Numbered from the stretch's first letter, positions 1 to 5,245 are shown. The stretch: DNA of 8,960 bases from Collinsella sp. (GCA_019414465.1 DXLY01000076.1:1-8960), one strand, 5' to 3'. Made by a program: numbers and translations. Notes: generated by a model from the letters alone, not told the origin.

Positions 1-28
1 GGCAGCGTCAGATGTGTATAAGAGACAG
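1..28 (+). other. Nextera adapter remnant (sequencing artefact)
   Basis: Bases 10-28 read AGATGTGTATAAGAGACAG, the 19-base Tn5 mosaic end used in Illumina Nextera libraries, and bases 1-9 (GGCAGCGTC) match the read-1 adapter directly upstream of it. It is not part of the organism's DNA and is not a natural transposon end. It shows that this edge of the contig comes from an untrimmed read, so the true sequence starts at base 29. Confidence 0.97.
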
Positions 29-29
29 T

Positions 30-101
30 TTCATCACCGTGGGCGTGCTGCTCATGGCTGCTGGCGCCGCCTTCGCCCTGAGTGCACGTATGCGCGCTTA
101 A
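30..101 (+). CDS. C-terminal tail of a probable sortase-anchored surface protein (partial)
   Basis: Only the last 23 codons and a TAA remain; the 5' part is cut by the contig edge at the adapter. The tail is a hydrophobic stretch rich in V, L, A and G, followed by a short basic end (SARMRA). That is the shape of the membrane segment and charged stop-transfer tail of an LPXTG-type cell-wall sorting signal. The LPXTG motif itself would lie upstream and is not visible. The next gene is a class C sortase, which commonly sits directly after its pilin substrates, so a pilin or other wall-anchored protein is the most likely identity. Any protein with a single C-terminal membrane helix would also fit. 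Confidence 0.55.
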   Translation, partial: FITVGVLLMAAGAAFALSARMRA

Positions 102-116
102 TTCCCTAGCTTGATG

Positions 117-217
117 ACGCGGCGAGCGGGCGATCGTCGTCTCCTATCAGCGCCTGCGCGCCGCGTTCTCATATTCCCTTTCGCCGCACCCCGTCGCGCT
201 TGGACACGCGGCGGGGT
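117..217 (+). other. Intergenic hairpins upstream of the sortase
   Basis: The gap between the wall-protein tail and the sortase holds two inverted repeats. ACGCGGCG (117-124) pairs perfectly with CGCCGCGT (159-166) across a 34-base loop. ACCCCGTCGCG (188-198) pairs with CGCGGCGGGGT (207-217), 11 bp with one G-U pair and an 8-base loop. Neither is followed by a run of T, so a classical intrinsic terminator is not supported. A partial stop or RNA-processing site that lowers sortase relative to pilin output is possible but is inference. I see no clear promoter in the gap. Confidence 0.4.
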
Positions 218-265
218 CGGTGCTTTGACCGTGCCCTCACACCCACACCCCCGGAGGTGAACCAC

Positions 266-1405
266 ATGGAGGCAATCAAGCCCGTATCGACGATGCGCAC
301 GCCGAGCGGCGGTTCGAACCCGGCTTCCCCCAGCCGACGTAAACCGCCCCTCGTCCTGCGCCTGCTTTCCCTTCTGTGCTTTGCCGCCGGCTTTGTTATC
401 GTGGCCACGCCCCTCGTCCTGCGCGCCATGTCCCAGGCCGAGCAGACGGCCGCAGTTGCCGCGGCCCAAAACACCGTGGATGGCTGGCCCTATCCGCAGG
501 CAGAGGAGGCCCTCGCGGCAGCGCGCGCCTACAACGAGCAGTTGGCCGCCGGCGGTCAGGACGTCATCGGCGAGGTCGTGGACCCGTTCGGTAGCACCTC
601 CGGCGCTTCCACCGCAACAGGTGCCAAGGACTCCATCGCCTCGCAAGACACCACGTACCAGGGCCTGCTCGACGCGGGTTCGGGCCTTATGTGCTCGGTG
701 CGTATCCCCAAGATCGACGTGAACCTGCCCGTGTACCATGGCACCTCCAACGAGGTGCTCGCCGCGGGCGCCGGCCACCTGTACGGAACGTCGCTGCCCG
801 TGGGCGGCGAGAGTACGCATGCCGTGCTCACCGGTCACCGTGGCGTGCCGGGCTCGCTCCTGTTCACGCGCTTGGATGAGCTGCGGGTGGGCGACTCGTT
901 TTACATCGAGGTGATGGGCGAAGAACTGGGCTACAAGATCGACCGCATAGACGTGATCGAGCCCGATGACGATTCCAAGTTGCGCGTGACCGCCGGCGAG
1001 GACCGCGTGACGCTCATGACCTGCACGCCCTACGGCGTGAACTCGCACCGCCTGCTGGTATCGGGTGTGCGTGCAAGCATTCCGGATGAGGTTCCCGTGC
1101 CCGAGGAGGCACAGGGCATCAACACCACCGCGGTGGCGCTGGGCGTTCTGGGCGCGCTGCTGGCGATTGTTGTGGGTCTCGTTGTGGCCGGGCACGTGCG
1201 CAAGAAGCGGCGCGCGGCGCAGCGTGCGGCCGTTGCCGCCGCGGTGACGCTGGGCGCCGACGCGGCTGCTGGCGATGGCGGAAACGGGTGGACCGTGGGA
1301 GCCTCCAGGCCTGCGGCCTCCTTCGTCTCCTCTGCTTCAGCCTCCTCGGCTTCCCCCGATTCCGATGCTGTTTCTCCCGAGTATCGCGGGCGACACCTGC
1401 GCTAG
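266..1405 (+). CDS. Class C (pilin-polymerising) sortase
   Basis: A membrane-anchored cysteine transpeptidase of 379 residues that joins LPXTG-type pilin subunits outside the membrane. Visible in order: basic N-terminus, membrane helix at about 29-53, the DPF lid motif of class C sortases (Asp106-Pro107-Phe108), then the beta-barrel core starting at RIPKIDVNLPVYHG. Catalytic residues are His191 (TGHRG), Cys253 (TLMTCTPYG) and Arg262 (NSHRLLV). A second membrane helix at about 288-309 ends in RKKRRAAQR, as usual for class C. The ATG at 266 is chosen because GGAGGTGA (253-260) lies 5 bases before it; an in-frame TTG at 200 has no such site and falls within a hairpin. The roughly 70-residue Ala/Ser/Gly-rich tail after the last helix is longer than usual and could have been altered by the rearrangement just downstream. 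Probable substrates are the upstream wall protein and pilins of this island. Confidence 0.93.
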   Translation: MEAIKPVSTMRTPSGGSNPASPSRRKPPLVLRLLSLLCFAAGFVIVATPLVLRAMSQAEQTAAVAAAQNTVDGWPYPQAEEALAAARAYNEQLAAGGQDVIGEVVDPFGSTSGASTATGAKDSIASQDTTYQGLLDAGSGLMCSVRIPKIDVNLPVYHGTSNEVLAAGAGHLYGTSLPVGGESTHAVLTGHRGVPGSLLFTRLDELRVGDSFYIEVMGEELGYKIDRIDVIEPDDDSKLRVTAGEDRVTLMTCTPYGVNSHRLLVSGVRASIPDEVPVPEEAQGINTTAVALGVLGALLAIVVGLVVAGHVRKKRRAAQRAAVAAAVTLGADAAAGDGGNGWTVGASRPAASFVSSASASSASPDSDAVSPEYRGRHLR

Positions 1406-1451
1406 CGCCCGCGTTGGTGCTCAATATCGCTCGAAGTGTAGCGCCTTCGCT

Positions 1452-1769
1452 CGCTTCCTGGTCATTTGCCAGAACCGCGGCGCGATCCCGAACATGCCGT
1501 ACGACGCGATGGTCGAGCTTCCCGCGTATATCGGCAAGAACGGCCCCGAGGTCATCTCGCGCGACAACATCCCGCTGTTCCAGCAGGGCCTCATGATGCA
1601 GCAGCTCAACTCCGAGAAGCTCGTGGTCGAGGCGTGCATCGAGGGTTCGTACGAGAAGGCGCTCAAGGCGTTCACGCTCAACAAGACGGTCCCGTCCATG
1701 AAGGTCGCCAAGGAGATTCTCGACGACATGATCGAGGCCAACAAGGACTTCTGGCCCGAGCTTAAGTAA
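1452..1769 (+). pseudogene. 3' remnant of a GH4 6-phospho-glucosidase gene
   Basis: From about Arg-Phe-Leu-Val (1452) to the TAA at 1767-1769 the frame encodes about 105 residues that read like the C-terminus of a glycoside hydrolase family 4 enzyme (6-phospho-alpha- or beta-glucosidase, GlvA-like). Examples are the GAIPNMPYDAMVELPAYIG and GPEVISR blocks and the end LLD/DMIEANKDFWPELK-type helix. Full GH4 enzymes are about 440 residues, use NAD and a metal ion, and hydrolyse phosphorylated disaccharides taken up by a PTS. The NAD-binding N-terminal part and the catalytic motifs are absent; upstream sequence in this frame runs into the sortase gene and is not GH4-like. There is no ribosome binding site or fitting start. 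It is best read as a truncated leftover with its native 3' end. Identification is from memory of the family. Confidence 0.75.
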
Positions 1770-1789
1770 CGAGGCCTTCGACGGCCCGA

Positions 1790-1806
1790 CTGCGAACGGT
1801 TCGCAG
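1790..1806 (+). other. Small hairpin after the GH4 remnant
   Basis: CTGCGAA (1790-1796) pairs with TTCGCAG (1800-1806) around a 3-base loop CGG. It is the first of three hairpins behind the GH4 stop codon. It has no T run, so its role is unclear; it may be part of the natural 3' untranslated region of the GH4 gene. Confidence 0.4.
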
Positions 1807-1823
1807 CGGCCCTTAAGGTCCAT

Positions 1824-1887
1824 AGGCTCCCCCTGGGATACATCCCAGGGGGAGCCTCTCAGAAGCGCCCGAGGGGCGCTTCTTGTG
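1824..1887 (+). terminator. Tandem terminator-like hairpins
   Basis: AGGCTCCCCCTGGGA (1824-1838) pairs perfectly over 15 bp with 1843-1857 around the loop TACA. Directly behind it, AGAAGCGCCC (1861-1870) pairs perfectly over 10 bp with GGGCGCTTCT (1874-1883) around GAG. The second arm ends in a moderately T-rich run (CTTCTTGTGT). The pair probably ends transcription from the original GH4 gene and now also from the sortase. The U tract is weak for an intrinsic terminator, and the structure would fold equally in RNA from the opposite strand. Confidence 0.65.
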
Positions 1888-2131
1888 TATATGGAGGCAA
1901 AAGGGATATACAGTCTTCATATACGGCCTCCTTTTAGTAGGGTCGATTTCTCCGGTTGATTTCTGATCTCAGCTGAACATACTGAGCGGATAGGCCGTTC
2001 CCGCAGTTAGCCGAAAGCCCCCGGGGTCCCTCCCGGGCTCCGGGGCGGCATTTTCCCAGTTGAAGGAACGGTGGAGATGTGTTTCGGTGGGTCCGGTGGC
2101 CATGCTCCGCTCTCCGCCCGGCACCTCTTCC
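1885..2131. other. Noncoding stretch with several inverted repeats
   Basis: No protein here looks real on either strand. Structures seen: GTATATG (1887-1893) with CATATAC (1918-1924); GGAGGC (1893-1898) with GCCTCC (1926-1931); CTCAG (1968-1972) with CTGAG (1982-1986); and CCCGGG repeats around 2020-2037 in a very G+C-rich patch that ends in GGCGGCATTTT (2044-2054). The block sits between the end of the GH4 remnant and the beginning of pilin-like sequence, so it contains at least one rearrangement junction. Origin unknown. Confidence 0.5.
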
Positions 2132-2587
2132 AAGGGAACCGACGAGGGCGCCGGCGCCCAGTATGTCTAAGTGAACGGTTCTTTGGGCAATACTGCTTAT
2201 GATTTTACGACTGATGATAAGGGCGAAATCAGCGTCAAGGGCCTCGATGCTGGCGCTTACACGGTCGAGGAGACCCATACGCTCCCCGGCTATAACACCG
2301 TGCCCAAATTCACGTTCACCATTACTGCCACGGGTCTTAATCAGAATGAGGGCGAGAATACGTTGACGGTGACCACATCCAAGAATGGTTCTGGTCTCGT
2401 CACCAATTCCTCTTCTGGTGGCGGCACCGTTACCCTTACCGTCAAGAACAAGAAAGGCTCCGGCCTCCCGCTGACCGGTCTTAACGGCGTGACCTTCACT
2501 TGGATCGCTGGCAGCGCAGTGCTGTGCATCGGCGTGGCACACCTCATCCGCAGCCGTAAGCAGGCTGAGGAGTCCGAGCAGGAGTAA
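2132..2587 (+). pseudogene. 3' end of an LPXTG pilin (CNA_B/SpaA-type), start missing
   Basis: The open part (GTG 2171 to TAA 2587, 138 residues) begins in the middle of a Cna_B/SpaA-like beta-sandwich domain: AYDFTTDDKGEISVKGLDAG then YTVEETHTLPGYN, which carries the E-box glutamate used for intramolecular isopeptide bonds. After a Gly/Ser linker comes a complete sorting signal: LPLTG (codons at 2465-2479), a hydrophobic helix, and the charged tail RSRKQ. A class C sortase would cleave at LPLT-G. The frame directly upstream (2132-2167, KGTDEGAGAQYV) also resembles the start of such a domain but is interrupted by TAA at 2168-2170. No ribosome binding site precedes the GTG and no signal peptide exists. 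It is therefore a decayed or silent 3' pilin fragment. Its base composition is less G+C-rich than gatCAB. Confidence 0.8.
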
Positions 2588-2688
2588 GGCTCACTCACCC
2601 ATCCCTTTGGCAGGTGGGATGTGATGGCCATGAGACTTGCGGACACTTTTCTCGTCCATCCACGTTCTTGCTTTGCCATTCTCTTTTC

Positions 2689-2726
2689 GGGGCAGACTCC
2701 GCACTGGAGTCTGCCCCGTTCTTTTT
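2689..2726 (+). terminator. Intrinsic terminator of the pilin gene
   Basis: GGGGCAGACTCC (2689-2700) pairs perfectly over 12 bp with GGAGTCTGCCCC (2706-2717) around a 5-base loop, followed by GTTCTTTTT (2718-2726). This is a textbook Rho-independent terminator about 100 bases after the pilin stop codon. It would isolate the pilin fragment from the regulator gene downstream. Confidence 0.93.
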
Positions 2727-3056
2727 GGACAACACAGGCAGCCTCCACCGTCCGATGCGGACTCATCCGTCATCGCGTTTCTTGACTCGTATGAGGTTCG
2801 GTTTAAGGTCCGTAGGCGCACGCGCGGTGCGGACGGTAGAAGGCATTTGCGCCGCGCGTGCAAATTAAAATGCCCGTGGTTCGGAGTCCGGGCATTTAAC
2901 AACACCGGAAACTGGTCGCCCGCGCTTTCGAACACTTACGCGGGGTGCGTCGTTTCCTGTAGTCATTGTATCCCGAGTCGCCCCACCGATTCGGGATATT
3001 TTGAAAACTCAAATGCGGGCTTATGCACGAAAGGAATCTCGTTAATTCCGAAAATA
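2727..3056. other. Hairpin-rich spacer upstream of the winged-helix gene
   Basis: No convincing coding sequence in 330 bases. Three stable inverted repeats occur in a row. GCACGCGCGGTGC (2818-2830) with GCGCCGCGCGTGC (2849-2861), 13 bp with one G-U pair. AAATGCCCG (2868-2876) with CGGGCATTT (2889-2897), 9 bp. TATCCCGAGTCG (2969-2980) with CGATTCGGGATA (2987-2998), 12 bp with one G-U pair, followed by TTTTG. The last looks like a terminator that insulates the downstream promoter. The first two could be a terminator for the opposite strand, an RNA element, or the end of a mobile segment. Confidence 0.5.
2969..3002 (+). terminator. Possible terminator before the winged-helix promoter
   Basis: A 12-bp stem with one G-U pair (2969-2980 with 2987-2998) and a 6-base loop CCCCAC is followed by ATATTTTG. 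The stem is strong and the T run short. It stands just upstream of the -10 box at 3060, so it would block read-through from the pilin side. It could instead be a binding site for the regulator encoded next. Confidence 0.45.
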
Positions 3057-3065
3057 ATGTATAAT
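3033..3065 (+). promoter_or_regulatory. Promoter and possible operator of the winged-helix gene
   Basis: A perfect -10 box TATAAT lies at 3060-3065, directly preceded by TG, in an A+T-rich stretch. The -35 position (around 3037-3042) is poor, so an activator or an upstream A+T-rich contact may be used. TAATTCC occurs twice, at 3043-3049 and 3062-3068, 19 bases apart, and GGAAT (3033-3037) forms an inverted repeat with ATTCC (3045-3049). Their position over the promoter suggests an operator, perhaps for autoregulation. That role is inference. Confidence 0.5.
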
Positions 3066-3095
3066 TCCAATACAAACTGGAAACGAACGAAAACA

Positions 3096-4064
3096 ATGGA
3101 AATGAACGAAGCGCTAATCTACTTACAAGAAGCACTAGGCCTTTCCGCCAAGACCAAAACTTGGCCTGGATCCGCACGCTTGCCGCTGCATCTGCGGGCG
3201 ATTGAGGTCCTCACTGTTGACGCAAACGGTTTTTCGTTTTTGCTTGCAAGTTTGCCTACTGGCGTCGGGCTTCCCGAGGCTAAGAGGGTCTATAGTCAGC
3301 TAGCCTTGCGCGCGGAGACTCCTGTTGTCGTTTCGTTTCCTGATGCCGATGCACGTCAGCGCAAAGCATTGGTCGCACAAGGGATTCCCTTTGTCTGCCC
3401 AGGTAGACAGGCTTTTCTTCCATTTATGGGCACGGCCTGCACGGAGAGGGGCGGTGCCCGGTTTCACAATCATGCGACCAAGATGTCACCCAACGCGCAG
3501 GCTGCCGCAATCTGGGGAGCCGCCCAGGAGCCATATCGCCCCTATGACCTTTGTCGTGCGCTTGGGATCTCGGCAAGCCGCGCGAGTGAGGCCATAACCG
3601 AGCTTGTCGACAGGGGGCTCGCGAGGCGCGAGCGTCGCGAGCGGCGTGTCGTCGTGCTCCCTATCGCCGTCGATCTTTTGCTTAGTGAGCACATGGCAGA
3701 GCTCTCCTCGCCTGTCTCGAAGGTCTTTTTTGCAAGGAAGACGCCGCAGATCGACTATCTTGTTGACGTCGGGGAGACGGCGCTCGCTGCGCGTTCGATG
3801 CTCGCTGCGCCGGGCATGGAACAAAAGGCCGTCTTAAGAAGTGCATGGCGTCAACTGAGCGACCTCGAAGTCGCAGACGGGGAGTTGCCGGATAACGAAA
3901 CGGCGATGATCCAAGTGTGGCGCTATGCGCCCGTGTTTGCCGACTCCTCCCGCGTCGATGACATTTCGCTTGCGCTATCTTTGGCGGCAATCGACGATGA
4001 GCGAATTCAGCTCGAAGTCGATCGCATGTTTGGAAAGGAATATCCATGGCAAGAAGCGCTGTAG
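3096..4064 (+). CDS. MarR-like winged-helix protein of the kind paired with AbiEii-type nucleotidyltransferases
   Basis: The protein has 322 residues. An N-terminal region (about 1-125) carries the block QRKALVAQGIPFVCPGRQAFLPFMG (residues about 88-112), which I recognise from long winged-helix proteins of Firmicutes and Actinobacteria. A winged helix follows at about 131-187 (LCRALGISASRASEAITELVDRGL as the HTH). The C-terminal part ends with WRYAP, a VDD-SLALSL segment and DDERIQLEV, again family features. Homologues are, from memory, often encoded just before an AbiEii-like nucleotidyltransferase, where they act as DNA-binding antitoxin or repressor. ATG 3096 is preferred because TATAAT at 3060-3065 overlaps the in-frame ATG at 3057; ATG 3102 is possible. 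The ribosome binding site is weak (GGAAACGA). Its end overlaps a stub of the expected partner by 19 bases. Function on DNA is a solid inference; role in a toxin pair is moderate. Confidence 0.72.
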   Translation: MEMNEALIYLQEALGLSAKTKTWPGSARLPLHLRAIEVLTVDANGFSFLLASLPTGVGLPEAKRVYSQLALRAETPVVVSFPDADARQRKALVAQGIPFVCPGRQAFLPFMGTACTERGGARFHNHATKMSPNAQAAAIWGAAQEPYRPYDLCRALGISASRASEAITELVDRGLARRERRERRVVVLPIAVDLLLSEHMAELSSPVSKVFFARKTPQIDYLVDVGETALAARSMLAAPGMEQKAVLRSAWRQLSDLEVADGELPDNETAMIQVWRYAPVFADSSRVDDISLALSLAAIDDERIQLEVDRMFGKEYPWQEAL

Positions 4065-4090
4065 AAGGTCTCCAAGAATTCGAACCGTAG
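4046..4090 (+). pseudogene. 14-codon stub resembling the start of an AbiEii-type nucleotidyltransferase
   Basis: ATG at 4046 is preceded by AAAGGA (4034-4039) at good spacing and overlaps the last 19 bases of the winged-helix gene, as in translationally coupled pairs. The peptide MARSAVEGLQEFEP then stops at TAG 4088-4090. Partner nucleotidyltransferases of this regulator family typically begin with a similar 'xxAIEGLxxFxxYF' helix before the GG-T nucleotide-binding motif; this is from memory. None of the following frames continues such a protein, so the rest has apparently been deleted. It could be a chance short frame. Confidence 0.4.
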
Positions 4091-4186
4091 GCGGCGTTTC
4101 GGTCCTAGCTGCGTTGTCCGGCGTGGAAGCTCGCTAATCGGCTATTATTTGTTTAGACAACTTGAGTTGTAGAGGAGTGACTGGCG

Positions 4187-5125
4187 ATGGTGCAGGGCGC
4201 CAAACATATGAAGAGCAATAACGCCGCGGCCAACGGTGGCTCAAGCCCTCAGCCCAAACCTCAACCAAAGCCCAAACGCCGCCGCAAGCGACTGCCGCGC
4301 TGGGCCGACCGGCTCATCACCATCGTAATCATCCTTATTGGCGTGGGCCTTATGACCTGGCCGTGGATCTTGGACCGGCTCGAGGCCTCGGGCGTGTTCA
4401 ACCAGATCAGCACGGTGTCCAGCACCGTGGACGCGCTGTCTGCCGAGGAGCGCGAGCGCATCCTGCTCCAGGCTCGCTCCTTTAACGAGCAACTTGCCGG
4501 CGAGGCCACCGAGCTCCCCGCCGACCAGATTGAGCCCTACGCCCAGCAGCTCATCTTTGACCGCGACCCCATGATGAGCTGGGTCGAGATCCCCTCCATC
4601 GACGTGAGCATGCCCATCTACCACGGCACGAGCGAAGAAGTCCTTATGGCGGGCGTCGGCCACCTGGAGGGCACGAGCCTGCCGGTGGGCGGCGCCTCGA
4701 CGCATTGCGTGCTCACCGCGCACTCGGGCATGCGCAACCTGAGCATGTTCGACGACATCCACTCGCTGGAGCCCGGCGACCTGGTGCTGCTGCACACCAT
4801 GAACAAGACGCTCGCCTATAAGATGGTGGACTCCGAGGTGGTGCTGCCCGAGGAGATGGAGTCGCTGACCATCGAGCCCGGCGCCGACAAGGTGACGCTC
4901 GTCACCTGCACACCCTACGGCGTGAACGACCATCGCCTGCTGGTGCACTGCGTGCGCACCAAGTACAACAAGAAGGACGTCGACAAGCAAAAGTCGCTGG
5001 CCGGCCGCCACTGGGGCAAGCGCGAGTTTGCCGTGCTCATCGTGGTCGTAGCCATTGTGCTGTTGCTGCTGGACATCGTGATCCACGCGGTCCGCAAGCG
5101 CCGCAAGGCCAAGGCCTCGGCATAG
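4187..5125 (+). CDS. Class C-like sortase, second copy
   Basis: A 312-residue membrane sortase. Pro/Lys-rich basic N-terminus (residues 20-38), membrane helix at about 43-63, a helical linker, then the sortase core from WVEIPSIDVSMPIYHG. Catalytic His179 (LTAHSG), Cys241 (TLVTCTPYG) and Arg250 (NDHRLLV) are present. A second membrane helix at about 281-302 and the basic end RKRRKAK complete the class C plan. It shares blocks with the sortase at 266 (HGTS-EVL, GTSLPVGG-STH, VTCTPYGVN-HRLLV), so the two are paralogues. The expected DPF/DPW lid is not present; at the matching place stands Glu116-Pro117-Tyr118. The ATG at 4187 is served by GAGGAG (4172-4177); an in-frame ATG at 4208 is a weaker alternative. 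It probably acts on a pilin of this island; the nearest upstream pilin piece is the broken one ending at 2587. Confidence 0.92.
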   Translation: MVQGAKHMKSNNAAANGGSSPQPKPQPKPKRRRKRLPRWADRLITIVIILIGVGLMTWPWILDRLEASGVFNQISTVSSTVDALSAEERERILLQARSFNEQLAGEATELPADQIEPYAQQLIFDRDPMMSWVEIPSIDVSMPIYHGTSEEVLMAGVGHLEGTSLPVGGASTHCVLTAHSGMRNLSMFDDIHSLEPGDLVLLHTMNKTLAYKMVDSEVVLPEEMESLTIEPGADKVTLVTCTPYGVNDHRLLVHCVRTKYNKKDVDKQKSLAGRHWGKREFAVLIVVVAIVLLLLDIVIHAVRKRRKAKASA

Positions 5126-5138
5126 GACATCGTTCGGA

Positions 5139-5173
5139 ACCACTACAAAGGGGACGGGCGCCTTTGCGGTGGT
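5139..5173 (+). terminator. Probable terminator-like hairpin after the second sortase
   Basis: ACCAC (5139-5143) pairs with GTGGT (5169-5173) and CAAAGG (5146-5151) with CCTTTG (5161-5166), separated by a 2x2 internal loop; the terminal loop is 9 bases. It starts 14 bases after the sortase stop codon. There is no T run behind it, so termination is not certain. Confidence 0.45.
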
Positions 5174-5187
5174 CGGGACTTCCAAAC

Positions 5188-5244
5188 CATCACAACATTC
5201 GATGAAAATCGCGATTTTGGCGAAAAGCGTCGAATGTTGTGATG
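5188..5244. repeat. Perfect 15-bp inverted repeat with an internal palindrome
   Basis: CATCACAACATTCGA (5188-5202) is matched exactly in reverse complement at 5230-5244. The 27-base loop contains a second perfect palindrome, AAAATCGCGATTTT (5205-5218). CTTTTCG follows at 5245-5251. As RNA this would form a large stem with an inner hairpin from either strand. It could end the sortase transcript, or be a dispersed intergenic element such as a REP- or MITE-like unit. No transposase is nearby and I see no clear target duplication. Confidence 0.85.
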
Positions 5245-5245
5245 C

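Noticed and set aside
10..28. Natural transposon end
   Set aside because: The sequence is identical to the engineered Tn5 mosaic end and carries the Nextera adapter bases in front.
200..265. TTG at 200 as the sortase start
   Set aside because: No ribosome binding site, and it lies in the loop of a hairpin; ATG 266 has GGAGGTGA 5 bases upstream.
98..1195. Long minus-strand open frame opposite the first sortase
   Set aside because: Rich in Arg, His, Gly and Ala without any domain, and it overlaps a sortase with all catalytic motifs. The same holds for the minus-strand frames at 4241-5185 and 5753-6661.
1275..1451. N-terminal part of the GH4 frame overlapping the sortase end
   Set aside because: This stretch is an out-of-frame reading of the sortase tail (Pro/Leu-rich) and has no GH4 character; only 1452-1769 does.
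2637..3095. N-terminal extension of the winged-helix protein up to 2637
   Set aside because: The open frame runs back through the pilin terminator, three hairpins and the TATAAT box, and the extra residues resemble no domain.
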